Assembly (NCBI GenBank): GCA_963920765.1
Contig: OY987243.1
Span: forward strand, 12,214,001 to 12,278,000
Reading direction: 5' to 3'
DNA from: Ulota crispa
Lineage: Eukaryota > Streptophyta > Bryopsida > Orthotrichales > Orthotrichaceae
Length of the DNA stretch: 64,000 nucleotides
In this document: one piece after another, positions 12,201-25,410 of the stretch
Layout: each line of letters starts with the position of its first letter
Numbering within the stretch: the first letter of the stretch is position 1
Position numbers and translations under genes: made by a program
Notes under the pieces: generated by a model
What the model was told of the DNA's origin: nothing
What the model saw: only the letters and a program-made list of their open reading frames with translations
Databases searched by the model: none

Positions 12201-15005
12201 GGTTCTTGTGGTGATGCAGTCCGTGGATGCTTTCATGGAGGAGTTAATTGTGCGCGGTGGATTGGCAGAAAACTACTGTCATTACCAGCCCAATTATGAC
12301 AATTTAAAAGGTGCCTGGAATTGGGCTCAAGAGTCATTAAGAATCCACGCCAGTGACAAACGAGAGATGCTTTATTCGTACGTTCTACCGATTTTTAGCC
12401 CTTTTGAGACCATTAAATAATGTAACTTGGCATTTGTATCATGTGGTTTTCAACTAATAGAACCTCTCAAATTAATATTTGCTTTGTTTTCAATGTTTTG
12501 ATTTGCAGCGAAAGTGAGCTGGAAGCTGGTAAGACTCACGACAAGGTATGGTTACATCACCACAATTTTTATTTCTTTCATTTTACCTTTTTAAGTTTGT
12601 GCAAGCAAGTGTTTAGACCCTATTTTCCGTGGAAGGCATATTGGGATATTGCAGGACTCTGGAATGAAGTACCTTTTCTACAGTGCGATTGGCAACTTTA
12701 GTACACGAGCTCTTGAATTACTAGCACTGGATTCATGAATTTCAAGGCAAAAGTGTGCTCATATGTTCTTCCGTTCTAAAGTTTAAATGTGGAAAGAGGT
12801 TAAAAACTTTCAACATAGACTTTCAAGTTAACTATTAAAATCAAGTTTGTCTTAGTATACCATGTTGATAGTCTAATGATTTCAACTCATCATAAAAAAA
12901 GTATGTAATACAAGTAGAATTTGAATATTGTTGTGGACTTTGGTGATGCAGCTGTGGAATGCTGCCCAGCTTGAGATGGTGTACTATGGAAAAATGCACG
13001 GCTTCATGAGGTAGGCGTTTGGACCTCCAACAGCTCTTGTATAGTGAGGGCCATTTTATATTAGGGACTGGTTGTTTGCCCAATTTAAAAACCACCAAGA
13101 TGACCCAGTGGAATTGCTTAAACCGGGCTCGAAAACTTGATCTTGAGAGTTAGCCCCTTTGTTTTGTTGATGATACCACCACTTATGTGGCGGTTATTTT
13201 GGCGCCAATTGTTGGGTCCAAGCCAAAAATTTGGGTCACCTTAATCCACAGATTCAATTAAAGAACTAGTCTTGGGCTTGATTGTTCATTGAAATTCAAC
13301 CATCTAATAGAGCCAAGGGCTTTATGTTCGAGCTCAAATTTGGCCAAATTGATGGCCTAGTTGATGAATTAATGAATTGTAAAGTGGACCAGCTCCAACT
13401 TGGGCCTTAAACTCTAATATAAAGTGACGCTCAGAAAAATTGGATGTTTACATACAACTTCTTGTAATCATTTGAGTTTCATATCATTCCAAGTATATTG
13501 TAATGATGATTGTTTAAAATAGTTTGTTTTATGGATGTGAGCAGAATGTACTGGGCGAAGAAGATTTTGGAGTGGACTGAGTCTCCTGAGGAAGCTCTTC
13601 GCATTGCTGTTTACCTTAATGACAAAGTACGCTTGGAACTACTCCGCTCAATTTTTATGATTTCCCGTTCCTAAACTCCAATGCTTTCTCCATAACATGT
13701 CATTCATTATGTGTAGCAGGATCCTTGCTAATAAGCTGTTCGTGTTAAATTTAACTAAACATACGTTTCATAAAAACATTTATTAGAAAGGGATAGTTGT
13801 TCTTCTGGTGAGGTGTCAGAAAGCTTAACAAAAAAGGAAATTTCTAGTTACAGAATGTTATGTTCAAGAGGAAGTTTTAATGAGACGATGTAGATGTTCT
13901 TCATATCTATATCTAATGACGTTGTTTCTGTTGTGAGCAGTATGAGTTGGACGGAAGAGACCCAAATGGCTACGTTGGCTGCATGTGGGCCATATGTGGA
14001 ATCCATGATCAGGTGTGGTTTCTGCCATTGTTGCTGTTTTCTCTAATAAAAACCAGAAATTTCATTGTGGAAGTTGGTTACTAGGGAGTTTCAAACATCT
14101 GCTGGTTGATTGGTTTCTCTGCATCTCCTTGAAATCCATTTTTTTGAACACGGTATTCTCCACCTTATTTAGCGGCACTACTAGAATTGTTATTTCTCAC
14201 CGTGGGTTCAAGGCTAGCTTCTTGCTTTTTTACCTCAATCTCTTATGCCAGAGAGCTGATGCTTGCACTTTTCTGCATCTCTCCATGTGTTTAAAACTTT
14301 TTTATCTTCTCCTGAGAAAATCAGGTTATACATGAGAAAATTTGGGTTTCCTCATGCAAAAAACCGTCAGTTTTTGCAAGCAACAATTTCTTAGGAAGCA
14401 AATAAACTCCTCAGGAGATTGATTTTCCCCAAGCTTGAAATTCCCTAACAATTGACTTACGAATTTTCAAAAGAAACCCTGCTCCTACTATTCAAGAATG
14501 TAAGAATGTGGTATCTTCTTCTATTCTTTTGATACATTATATATTTCCTTAGTCGCAAATTATTTCAAGTCATAAACATGGAGATGGCTACATTAAATCT
14601 GAATCATGGGTTTCTTACATAATTTTGAAGTTGAAATCGTTTGGTCCAAGTTTTCATGCATTGCTAGAATGTGAATATGATGGGTGTCGTATGGAGGGGT
14701 CACATTGGATATTAATGTAGCCATTGGGGTTGTTATAAATTACTAGAAAATCTTGAAGTGCTTTTGGTTGACTTGACTCTTAGAGTAGGCTCGTAGTGGA
14801 CATGCTAAGCATGTGTCTCTATGTGCAGGGCTGGAGGGAGCGTCCTGTGTTTGGGAAAATCCGGTACATGAACTACAATGGATGCAAACGGAAGTTTAAT
14901 GTGGAGAGTTACATCACGAATGTCAGTCAGATGGTAGCCAAGACTAAGAAGCACTTGAAAGAGGGCACTGCTGCTACCTCCTCGTCCGCACCTGCTGGCA
15001 AATAG
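9280..15005 (+). CDS. PHR1: Class II CPD photolyase (11 exons, 541 aa)
   Basis: Light-driven repair enzyme that splits cyclobutane pyrimidine dimers using FAD. Exons: 9280-9472, 10044-10309, 10575-10918, 11191-11286, 11651-11792, 12220-12377, 12509-12545 (37-nt microexon), 12952-13010, 13545-13626, 13941-14012 and 14829-15005. All introns are GT-AG and the joined frame is open. Similarity to Arabidopsis UVR2/PHR1, from memory, runs the full length: the alpha/beta domain starts near residue 78 ([10 protein letters not shown]) and the FAD-binding helical domain fills the C-terminal half. The second family signature is exact ([20 protein letters not shown], residues 479-498). The first (residues 352-367) reads [10 protein letters not shown] where relatives have VRRELSDNFC. 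Residues 2-9 (PPKKKLKQ) look like a nuclear localisation signal. I chose the ATG at 9280 for its A at -3 and the adjacent basic motif. An in-frame ATG at 9055 would add 75 residues. Confidence 0.96.
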
Positions 15006-15049
15006 TTGTAACCATTTCTTTCATTTTATCAATGGGACCTCGTTTCGAT

Positions 15050-15055
15050 AATAAA
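15050..15055 (+). terminator. Polyadenylation signal AATAAA of photolyase
   Basis: A canonical AATAAA lies 45 bp after the photolyase stop codon and is followed by a T-rich stretch. This spacing suits a short plant 3' UTR. Confidence 0.6.
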
Positions 15056-18000
15056 ATAATTGTTTACCAATTTTTTAACGCTTGAACGATCGACAGCCCT
15101 TTGCGACCACGACCAGTACAATACGGAGTATTTTTCTTGTATTTGGATATTTGGAGTGCATCCACACCTCTATTATATTCAAGATCAACAAAGAAGTTAG
15201 AACATAGATCAATGCTGTTCTAGTGAGGTAGTCAAGATTCGAAATTAAAACTTTTTGTTGATAGCAAATGCCAGTTATATAGCATCGTACATAGTATGTA
15301 TTATAGTAGCTCGGTCATCTAAGGGTTAAAGGTCTTGTGCTGTATTGACACTTGCAAGGATTCTAATAACCACTAAATGCTCTAGGCTACTTTTCTTGTT
15401 TGAAGAAGGCATTTTGGAAGTTACTGAAATCTAGTTGTAAAATCACTATAAAACATTGAAACAAGATCAGAACCATAGGATCTTGAAGTTGCTTAGAATG
15501 GCACTGCCAAAAAAATTCCAAAAAAAACCAAAAAAAACCATGTTGATCATGTTAAGATATTTGCAATTAAATGTGGAGAAGTACAAATATTATTGTTTTA
15601 TTTAGAAGCACCTAAAACTTGTTATGCCAAAATGGCAACTTTTGCGTACAAAATCAAGAAACAACCACTTATGATGTTTAGTATTTATGGTTGTTATTCC
15701 AAAACTAGTGACTCCCCCTCCAAATCCATGACAACAATTTCACAAATGACCTTGTAACATAACAAATAAAGAATTGGTACTTAACATAGAGGAAAATTGT
15801 AGTTCTAGTTATTGGCATAGAATCATGATGAACAAAGAGAATACAATGGTGGATGAATTTGAATTCCTATAAGAGAGCCATTCCAAGTGAAATTAGTGCA
15901 AAAACACATTTGGATTTTTTCAGATAATGAATGGTTGATATAAGACCCCTCATTGCTCTAAGGGAGATCTTGACTTTATTTCCAACTTTGTGATCATTTT
16001 CCAAAGTGGTAGCTTGTCATAGGCTTTTTAGTGACACGTCCCAACACAACTTTTAGTGTGCGACATGCATGTTTGCAGGTTAGTCTTTACCAAAAATAGT
16101 TGGAATATAGTATAAAGAACATTCAAATTGAACATTGAAGCTAAACTTAGACTGCAACTTCTCCACACACACACACACACACACAAAAAGAACTCTTAAT
16201 TTGTGCCTTTAGCAAGGTTTTAAAATTTCTTGAAGAATTAAAATTTGGTGCCTTGGGCATTTAGGGGTTAAAGATCAATAACAAATGATATGTTATATGG
16301 ATTTTTTTTCTTAATTTTCCAATGTTAGAGAATTTTGTAGATGTTGCGGTATCTTTGCCGTGCACTACATGACCATAAAGAGACCTCTATTTTGGGCAAC
16401 AATATCTTGTAACTTTGTCATATGATTCATTATCCTTTCACAAATAAAATTGGGGATACTTCAATCTAAGATTTGAGCTTCACTAGGTCCTATGACTATT
16501 GGAGAGTATACTTATAACCTCTAATGCAAAACCCTCTTCATCTGAGGGCTCAATAATTCTTGAAAGAGTATGATACTGGTGTTTGCAAAACAACTGCATA
16601 TGAAAGAATACTTGGTTAAGTGTTTATAAATCAATTATTAATTATACATTGGCAACATGTGTTTATGCATTGAACATATGGAATACAAAGCAATTTATTG
16701 TAGCGTTGGGCAATATGTGACAATTGTACTCATTCTTCTTGCCAATTTTTGAAAAATTATTGTGTAATTATCATGGATTTCTTTCTAAAGCATGATTTAT
16801 TGTCTCACTTTTTTCTTCTTCTTGCCTTTTAGTTTATTTATAAGGGCTCTATCTTGGTTGTTTAATTTCCAAATTCATATATCATTGTGTTTACTCAAAG
16901 AGTCTTGTTTAATGCTTCTAATGATAGTAATTAGAGATTTAATCTTAGCACCATGCAAAAATATAGTAATATATATGGTGAGCTATTTAGATTGGTGAAG
17001 TGATGATGCTCTTAGCATTGTTGCTCTGAAACTTTGGAATCTGGTTTCAATTGGAATTCTAGGTTCTAGCCTTAGTTACACACTTTGGGATTTGGTAATG
17101 CATTGACTTGAGAGTTTGAGATGCAAAGTTGAATTAGAGCATCTCCACCAAGGGTTCTCTATCCCCATCCTCAAATGAATGAAGGGGGAGCAACGATAAG
17201 GATGAGAATAAGGAAGCCCCACCAGTTCTTTCCAATCTCTTATCATGGTTATTATGATTTAAAATGTAATTGTAACACAACCTTGTAACAACCTTGTATT
17301 AGTACAATTTATGCTTTTATTTTGGGATTTGATTGATGAGCTCAATTGGTTGTTCTTGTTGCATGTGCGTAGTCACTAATTAAACAAATTAATTAATGGA
17401 GTTGGATTATTGATTATGTTAATAGTTTATGTGCCATTTCTAACCAACAAAAAGGATTTGATTTTGTTAGAAAAATTTGGATATAGATTGACATTGAAAC
17501 AATTTAACAGCTATTACAATTCTTGTGAAAGAGTTTGAAAATAAATTAGAAGATAAAAGAAAATCTTTTCATCTTTACAAAAAAAAAAGAAACCTATAAT
17601 TTAGAAGCTGAATGACATTCATTGATTTTAGTGTGGTCCAAAATATCACTTGCATAAATTTATCAAATATTAACAAAAACAGAAGAAGTTTGTATGTCAT
17701 AATTAGTCAAAAAAATTGAGCAATTGTTTATTGTATGAATTTAAAAGGGCGTGTCTTTTACGGTATAATCTACAAGCATTCTACTACTTGCGTAGGAATC
17801 AAGATACTTGTACAAAATTTATTATTACCATATATTATGTATATTATGATGATTTCAACTTCAATCCTTACCCCATATACTTATTCTTCTTACTCTTGCT
17901 CAATGATGCTCAATCAAATAATTTCTAAGGTTAAAAAATCCTACGTTATTTTTCACTTGTCTTGAATCTTTACGGTATTCAACAAATATTAAAGCACAGT

Positions 18001-18338
18001 CAATCTATTGGTAATACATCACTCCTCTTATAATCAACAAGAAGAAGTGCATCTACTCTTTCATTTTTAATAATTGTGTTATGCAAAATTATGCATGCTA
18101 TCATTATGTTTTTAATTGCTTCTGAATTCCAGTGCTTGTTTTTTTGTTATGAAAAATTGCATTTCATTTGCAAATTGCCAAAACAATATTCAGTATTTTT
18201 CCTCATAGCTTCTCACATTTTTGCAAAATGTATTTTCTTCTGCAATTTTGCTTCTTGGATGATTTGTACAAAAAATCCTCAGGAGTGGACAAATTGAACC
18301 CATCAGCAATTTTTATTTTTTTAAATAGTCATTACCAT
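15056..18338. other. Intergenic repeat debris, no gene seen
   Basis: AT-rich sequence without a supported gene. Contents: a (CA)11 microsatellite at about 16,164-16,185; a motif TTTAGGGGTTAAAGATC near 16,260 that matches the end of the AACCCCT family; and a small palindromic element at about 17,138-17,241. The last begins GAGCATCTCCACCAAGGG, contains AAGGAAGCCCCACC, and is related to 29,461-29,548. Confidence 0.5.
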
Positions 18339-18346
18339 TTACTTTA

Positions 18347-18751
18347 GGGAATTGATCTATGCACACCAGGGTTGATATTTGCACACTCCCAGGGTAGGTT
18401 TTAGATTTCTACCATCTTAAAACTAAATTTGAGAGTTTTGAATTCAGATTTGGACTTAGAGACCATGATTTAGTCCAAAACCACAAAAAAAGTTGCAATT
18501 CAACAACATCCAATGAAAAAGTTTATCTTTTTTTACAAACAAAAGTAAAAGTAACATTTTTCCCCTAGCCTAACTTTTTTATTGAGTGTTGTTGAGTTGC
18601 TATGTTTTTTATGATTCTAGACTAAATCATGGTCTCTTAGTCTAAATCTAAATTCAAAATTCTCAAATTCAACTTTATGATGATAGAAATCTAAAACTTA
18701 CCCTAGAGGTGTGCAAATATCAACCCCTCATGTGTGCATATATCAATTCCC
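18347..18751. mobile_element. hAT-type MITE, 405 bp, perfect 8-bp target duplication
   Basis: It is flanked by TTACTTTA at 18,339-18,346 and 18,752-18,759. The termini are GGGAATTGAT and ATCAATTCCC, and the inverted arms extend through most of the element (AAATCTAAAA and TCAAATTC blocks on both sides). It is the same family as 4,977-5,650 but has only a single terminal GCACAC motif per end instead of an array. There is no coding capacity. Confidence 0.85.
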
Positions 18752-19119
18752 TTACTTTAAACTTGAGATCATGAGCTTGACTTTTAAGATAATTACAAGG
18801 ATAATTATGCAAAAGAGGATTACAATCCAAAACATTGATGTTGTTATTGGTTCTAAACATATCAAATCCACAATGATTGGTCTTTCATAATTTTTGAAGT
18901 GATTGAGTAATTGCTGTCTTTCTGAATTAACCTTGGCATGCTGTGAAACAATATTATCATTGAAAGCGCATGCATTTAAGTGAACCAAATATGCATGACC
19001 AACTTTTTATTATTAAAGGACCAGGCCCTTTTCCACGCCCTTTTCTCTGTGAAAAACACTGAATACTGCCACTTTTTAGGATGAAAGGAATGATATATAT
19101 ATATATATATATATATATA

Positions 19120-19528
19120 GGGAATTATTATAGCGACACTCTAAATTGCTAACGGGACATCCCCTCTGAGCATGAAAATGCAATTTTTAATGCTCATTTT
19201 GCTAATTTTTTAAATTTGAATCAAAATATTTGTTTCACCTTTATCATTCTAAGGCTATACTAAAAATAATAATAAGTGTGCTTAAATTTCAAACTAAAGT
19301 TATAAGACTTTTGAATTACATAAAGCAAAAGTATATTAAAAAATAGTATTGGTGCAATAATATTTCACTTTTTTTTGGGTATTTATCATGTTTTCTCTCA
19401 AAGAGGTGATAATGTTGTGATTGAATGAATGATGGACCACTTAATAAATCAAAAATAGCACTAAATTATCAAATTTCATGCTCAGAGGGGGTGTCCCGTT
19501 AGCAATTTAGGGTGTCGTTGTAGTAATT

Positions 19529-19531
<3 letters not shown>
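19120..19531. mobile_element. MITE inserted inside a TA microsatellite
   Basis: Inverted arms of about 60 bp read GGGAATTATTATAGCGACAC at the left end and, on the reverse strand of the right end, GGGAATTACTACAACGACAC. The element sits between TA tracts at about 19,093-19,119 and 19,532-19,616, as expected if it duplicated a TA target. Superfamily is uncertain: Tc1/mariner-type TA duplication fits, but the termini are not a classical Stowaway end. Confidence 0.8.

Positions 19532-19616
<85 letters not shown>
19532..19616. repeat. (TA)n microsatellite, about 85 bp
   Basis: This is an uninterrupted TA run. A minus-strand reading frame through it encodes alternating Ile-Tyr and is an artefact. 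Confidence 0.95.
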
Positions 19617-19619
<3 letters not shown>

Positions 19620-21302
19620 AAATCTCATTGTAAGATCTTGCTCTAGTAGTATGAGGTACTTGGGGGAAAAAATGAGCTTATTCCAAATGAAAAGGAGTGA
19701 GATACTTACATGTGAAGTGAAGAAAAAAGTTTTTTTTGTTTTGCCTAGAAATTTCAAAAGCCATTGACCACTCTTGTATCAAAAAAATTGCTCTACGCAA
19801 AGTTGAGTTTTTTTTTTTTTTTTTCTCATGTAGAAGACCAAGTTAGGTATGCGTGGGAGAATTTTCAAATCAATTGCAACTATACAACACATGGGAAAAA
19901 AACAATAAGTAAAAAGAAGTAGAGAATAGTCAAAACACTAAATTGTTAAGAATTTAATTATCAAAATGAAAAATGCAAAGCTCAACGGTTATAATGTTGT
20001 GATAAGCAATCTACTTCCTTTGGTTTTGTTTTTTTTCCAAATTATTGAAAATTGAGTAAAATAAAGGACTTCAAAGTTTATTTTAGAGTAGAGAATTTAG
20101 AACTACCTGCAAACAAAAACTTCCCATAACTTTCATCTCATCTATTAGAATTGAATGATTCAAAGCTCCCCACATTCATATAAGTCTAAAGAACCTATTT
20201 CAGATTTTTATTTGAAAAAATGAAATTTTAAAGAAGTTTTTGGCTACCTAGGGAGCAGCATTTTGCAGATTTTCATGCATAACTTCTTCAATAAATGTTG
20301 GAATGAAGAAAAAAACACATTCTCACGTAGATCCTTGAATTCCTCACCTTCAATAAAAGTTTCAAAAAATCACGCAAAGTAGTTTAGCCATAGGTACATG
20401 CCCGAAATCCCATTTATCCCCCAAAGGGACAATGGTCCTTTAGGGGTTAAATTTATATTATTATATCTTCACAAGTTGATTTGCACATATATTGTTTTTA
20501 TAAATATGTGGTATTGCACACACAAGTTATTTTTATGATTCCATTGATGTAGTTCATAACAATCTTATGTTTTCATTACAAGCATCCACAAAAAATCCAT
20601 ACGTTGCTTGCTTTATAGTTGCAATGCACTTTTAAATGAAACACCTAATTCACTAACTACATTTGATTTTTGTTTAAAATATTTGTCATGCATTTCAACA
20701 TCTTTAACTATCTTCCAAAATAACTGCCTTGACATTTGATATCACCTTTGAAAGTATATTTTGATAAGCAAAAGATTTGTTGTAAAATAGTCCTTTACTA
20801 TTTGATTGTACCTAATTGTTTCAATCTTGATTTAAATGACCTTTTTATCCCAGTATTGAATCAATACATTTTTTGGACTAAAAACTTTGAAGACATTTTA
20901 CTAGTTGTTGTTGCAAATCAACTTTTTCAACTAATATATTTTTTAATTTTTTCCGATTGTCCATATAGTATTTCCAATGCTCTCTTATCATAAAATTTAA
21001 TTCAAAAATTAAAAGATAAAAATATTATTTTAATAAATACATATACATATACATATATGTGTGTGTGGGGTTGCAATGAACAACAAGTTTTTTTACTATT
21101 ATACAAATACAGATAATTAATACACCATGTTACTATTGAAGTGTCAAGAATATAATGATTGTTCCACCAAAATGATGACTGTGGTCTTGTTGTGGTCCTT
21201 TTATTCTTAGCTCTTTTACTACTATTTCTTTTATTTTTTTTATTTTTTTATTTTTTATTTCAATATCATTGATATTTATCTATTTCACTTTTTTACCTTT
21301 TT

Positions 21303-21442
21303 CACTAGAAGAAACATGCAATAACAACTAGTTCTAAATGATTGCAATTGTCCTAAACAACTGTAATCAAGTCATTGTGTAGTTGTTTATGACATTTACA
21401 ATAGTTATAAACTGTCCTTTAGGACAAATCTTTCTTCTAGTG
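21303..21442. mobile_element. CACTA-like MITE, 140 bp
   Basis: The ends are CACTAGAAGAAAC and TTTCTTCTAGTG, with a TTT duplication on each side. Three-base duplications and CACTA ends are characteristic of the CACTA (En/Spm) superfamily. The interior is partly inverted (ACAACTA and TAGTTGT). Confidence 0.75.
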
Positions 21443-23829
21443 TTTCTCACCACGCAAAAGCAAAATTTTTGTAGCATCAAGGTTTTCTTTTTTTTACATT
21501 GTAAAATAAACCTAGTTACTTTTCTACTAGAGATAGCTTTAATTGCATGGAATTAGGTCAAATGTGAAACAAACTATTTTACTAGATCCTCATCTCAAAA
21601 GACACCTATAATTATTATAGATTTTCAAATGTACCCATTTAACTTCTAAACAACCAATCAACCATTTTCTAGTTGTTGCCCTCTTTTGCTGGATGCTTGA
21701 GATGGATTTCTTTTTTGAAATAATAAAAAATACTTTCAAATAAAAAATCAAGTCTTCTTTCCAACCCAATTTGAATCATGTCAATCTCTCCACTAAGGAG
21801 AAAATTTCAAAAACAAGCATTTCAATATTTGCTAGCGTTATAAAATTTACTATTTTGGGAAACTAATCATGTTCTCTCCTCCAAAAATATTGTATTTTTG
21901 AGATTTAGAATAGAATGTCTATACTTAGCCAATTATCTTGCCAATCATACCAAATTTTAAGTTCTATGAATAAATTTTGTAATTTTGGTGAATATTAAAC
22001 GATAAATACTTCTAAATTCATTAAATAAAATTCCCATTTTTTAAAAATGTTTGACCATACAGATAATTACTTTATCATAATTCTTATTTTTTCTTTTGGA
22101 ACAAACTTCATCAAAGTTACAAAAGCATCATTTTATAACATATTTATGTTTTGCCCGTACCCCTGAGCGTTTCGGGGTTAAAGTCAAGGAGATTTTTAAA
22201 CCAATCACTAAGAGTTAAACATTAAATTGTTTCAAGGATGTTCAATTCAATGGTGGACGGAATCAGTCATCATTTCATTCTTAATGATTCCAATTTTAGA
22301 TATTCAGAAGCAAAAATATTGGAATTTCAAAAAATACAAACCGAGATTTTGTTCAATTTGTATCTAGTTTTCACCCTTAGGCAAATGGTGGGAAATATAG
22401 TAAAGGTGTCCTTTAAAAGATAGTTTACCTTTGATATAAAGGGCTGAATGTTCACAATATTTTTGCCAAATAATGTTCATTAGGGGTTTCAATTATGGTA
22501 TTTTGCACCAAATTGTTCACGTAAATAAGATTCATGAAAAACGTGGGCAAGTTACTCAGTGAACAAGTCATAACAACATTCTAGAGGTCGTCATAGCGTA
22601 TTCATTGGTGAACAAAAACTTGTTCACGACCATTTATTCATCATTTTTTTGAGACATATAAAACCCCCTATTGTATTGAGCGTGAGAACGTATTGATCTT
22701 CACCAAGAGAACAATATGCAAGTAAGTGCAAACAAGGGATTCAAACAAGGGAATTAAACTAAAATTAAAATTTAGATGCAATTCTACAAGGAATAGCTAT
22801 ACATGAACCATCCAAGTTCTGTTAAGCATCGGCAATAAATTCACAAAATCAACAGTACAGTAGGTAATGATGTCTATTTACTTCTGGAGCAAAATAACGC
22901 AACTAGTGTTTTATATCGTTTACTTCAATCTCTTTAGTTTTGTCTCTTTGAATTTTATCTCTTTTATTTTAGAAAAGAATCACATCATATAAAAACAATC
23001 TTAAAACATATTAAATACATATTTATGTATCGTAAATCCTTGTGATTGTATTTAAGATCCTATGGAATGTCTTTTGAATCTAGTTAACTATCTTCTTTGT
23101 TCAATTCTCTTTTAAAAAATAATTCTTTCTTCTTCTTTTTTGTTTTTATAATTCCACTCTTGAAAAATGATTCACTAGATTGAGAAGTGTCTCCAAAAAA
23201 AAATTAAATTAAATTAATATGTTTAAAACCCTATTCTTTATCTTTTTAAACCTATTCACTATATTTTTGTAATCATGTTAATTATTTTAACAAAAATGAA
23301 ACAATCAAATTATTCAAGTGAAGATGATTGTAGACTTGTCCATTGTTTTCTTGTTATTTTCCAAAATCCAGTGAGAGACACTAATAAAATCTTTGGCCAA
23401 TTTTAGTCAAGGATTGAAAATCAATTCATTGTTTTTTCATACTCCAAAGCATATTAAAAAATCATTGCAAAACAAATAGTCTAAAATCAAACATGATAAA
23501 AATTATTTTATAAAGTGTTTAAATGAAGTAAAAATGTCAAAATTTTAATGCCAATTTAAAAGACGTATATAAACTGACATTGACTATGTATGTAAGCAAT
23601 GATAAAAGAAGAGCTGCTTTCAAATATGAGCATTGTTGAAAAATACTAAAAGATTCAGTAGAATGGGCGCTTGAAGGTTGACAAAGACCAACACAAGGAG
23701 AAGCTCACAAAATAAAAGAAAGGAAGAAGGCTCTAGCAACATTCAATTGAACATTGAGGAAATTTCAAATGCTAAACCTGATGATTTAGTTGTCGTAAAT
23801 TAAAAATTTCCTAGATCAAAACAATTGAA
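21443..23829. other. Intergenic, no gene seen
   Basis: AT-rich sequence. GGGGTTAAAG near 22,175 resembles an AACCCCT-family end, and the motif GTTCACG recurs around 22,515-22,630. I cannot support a gene. Confidence 0.45.
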
Positions 23830-24320
23830 ACATCACTACAAATTCAAGTTTTATTAGCTGCAAACGTGAGTTGTGATACTATAACCACTGCAAATTTGTC
23901 AAAATGTATGGATATTAGGACAAAAGTAATGAATGACATTGCAACTAACAATTTTTTTGCAAATTACCACGTAATGACCCACAATGGATAGCTCACTTTA
24001 TTTGTTGTTATGAAGAACAAGCTCTCTTTTGGGACATCCAAATTGCAAGGTTGGAATTACTTGCATCATCAGAATTACAACACCTAACGTCAGTAGCACA
24101 TACAATACATATTGGCTCAACATCTCTAACCATGCTCGTAACCATGGTGCCATTTCTTCCTAGATCTATTGATCCAAGTGCTCTAATACCGACTTCCATT
24201 CTATTTTCCAATGCTACCATTTTAGCTAAAATTGAAAAAAAAGAAGGTAGTCCACGTCTGGTTCACCAAAGTCTTAATACGCTAGAATATTTGATGAATT
24301 TTTATTTACCAATTCATTAA
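23830..24320 (+). pseudogene. Decayed unidentified protein-coding fragment
   Basis: The 3' part (24,051-24,320) is an 89-codon frame ending with a TAA stop. Upstream, the same frame continues back through residues DPQWIAHFICCYEEQ. A further plausible stretch (MNDIATNNFF) lies in another frame, separated by a length change in a poly-T run near 23,950. Composition is more protein-like than the surroundings, but I recognise no family. It may be a remnant of a transposon accessory protein or of a host gene. Confidence 0.3.
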
Positions 24321-24480
24321 TGTATATAAGTGACATATGTATTTTACTTAAAGTACTTTAGTATGAATTTCATTTTACAAGTTTTGGATTCTACCTATAG
24401 TCCCATACAGTAAGGTAGATAATTGTAGTCGCTGATCAATATTCTTCGTATGTAATGATATTTTCTTTGCAAAATTCAAT

Positions 24481-25410
24481 TCATCCCTAAAGGCTCAACT
24501 GTTCCCCAGGGACAAATGATTGTTTGGCATGTACCTATAGCTAATCTAGTTTTTGTGACTTTCTGAAACGTTTATTGAAAGTGGGAAATTCCAAGATCTA
24601 CGTGGGCATCTAACTTTTTCTTCATTTTGATATTTGACAAAGAAGTTATGCAATAATTTTTGCAACCTAGGGGAGGGAGGGCAATCCGAGCAGCCCAAAA
24701 ACTTCTTTGAAAATTATATTTTTTAAAAATAAAAATCTGAAATTGGTTCTTTATATTTTTTGATATGTGGGAAGTTTTGAATCATTCAATTTCTATCAAT
24801 GAGATGAAATTATGAGATGTTTTAGTTTGTGGGCAGTTATGGATCCTCTAATCTAAAATAAACTTTGAAGTTCTTTATTTTTCACAATTTTCAATATTTT
24901 GGAAAAAAAAACTACACCTAAGGAAGTAGATTGTTTATCACAACATTACAACCATTGGGATTTGCATTTTTCATTTTAATAAGTAAAAAGAAGTAGAGAA
25001 TGAGTCAAATCACTAAATTGTTAAGAATTTAAGTACTCTTTTTTTCCCATGTGTTGTATAGTTGCAATTGATTTGAAAATTCTCCCACACACACCTAACT
25101 TGGTCTTCTACATGGAAAAAATAAACCTCAACTTTGTGTAGAGCAATTTTTTTCATGTAAAAGTGGTCAAAGGCTTCTAATTGGACGGCACAAAAAAAAC
25201 CTTTTTTTTCACTTTAGAAGTAAATATCTCCCTCCTCTCCATCTTGTATGACCTAATTTTTTCCCACAAGTACCTCTTTTAGTTTAAGGCAAGATCTTAT
25301 GATTGGATAGGCAGAACAAGCTTTATATCCTACTTTTTTACTCATCCCCCTGAAGTGGCAGTTTTCAGTGACTTTTGCAGAAAAGAGGGTTTGGGCCTTT
25401 AGGGGTTAAA
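24481..25410 (-). mobile_element. AACCCCT-family element, copy B (reverse orientation)
   Basis: This is the reverse-complement relative of 19,008-20,451 and 27,929-29,057. The ends are CATCCCTAAAGG at the left and CCTTTAGGGGTTAAA at the right, so they are inverted. Interior landmarks such as AAGTAAAAAGAAGTAGAGAA are kept. No nested insertion is visible, which makes it the cleanest copy of the interior. Confidence 0.7.

Larger units (their letters stand above)
19008..20451 (+). mobile_element. AACCCCT-family element, copy A (nested insertion)
   Basis: Its right end is CCTTTAGGGGTTAAA. The interior matches, in reverse, 24,481-25,410 and, in the same orientation, 27,929-29,057. Shared landmarks include a TGCCACTT block near 19,064, GTAAGATCTTG near 19,631, TGGGAGAATTTTCAAAT near 19,854 and GGTACATGCCC near 20,391. 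The left end is degraded. A TA microsatellite carrying another MITE (19,120-19,531) interrupts it. No transposase is recognised. Confidence 0.65.

Noticed and set aside
19482-19757. 91-codon minus-strand frame with Ile-Tyr repeats
   Set aside because: It is simply a translation of the TA microsatellite.
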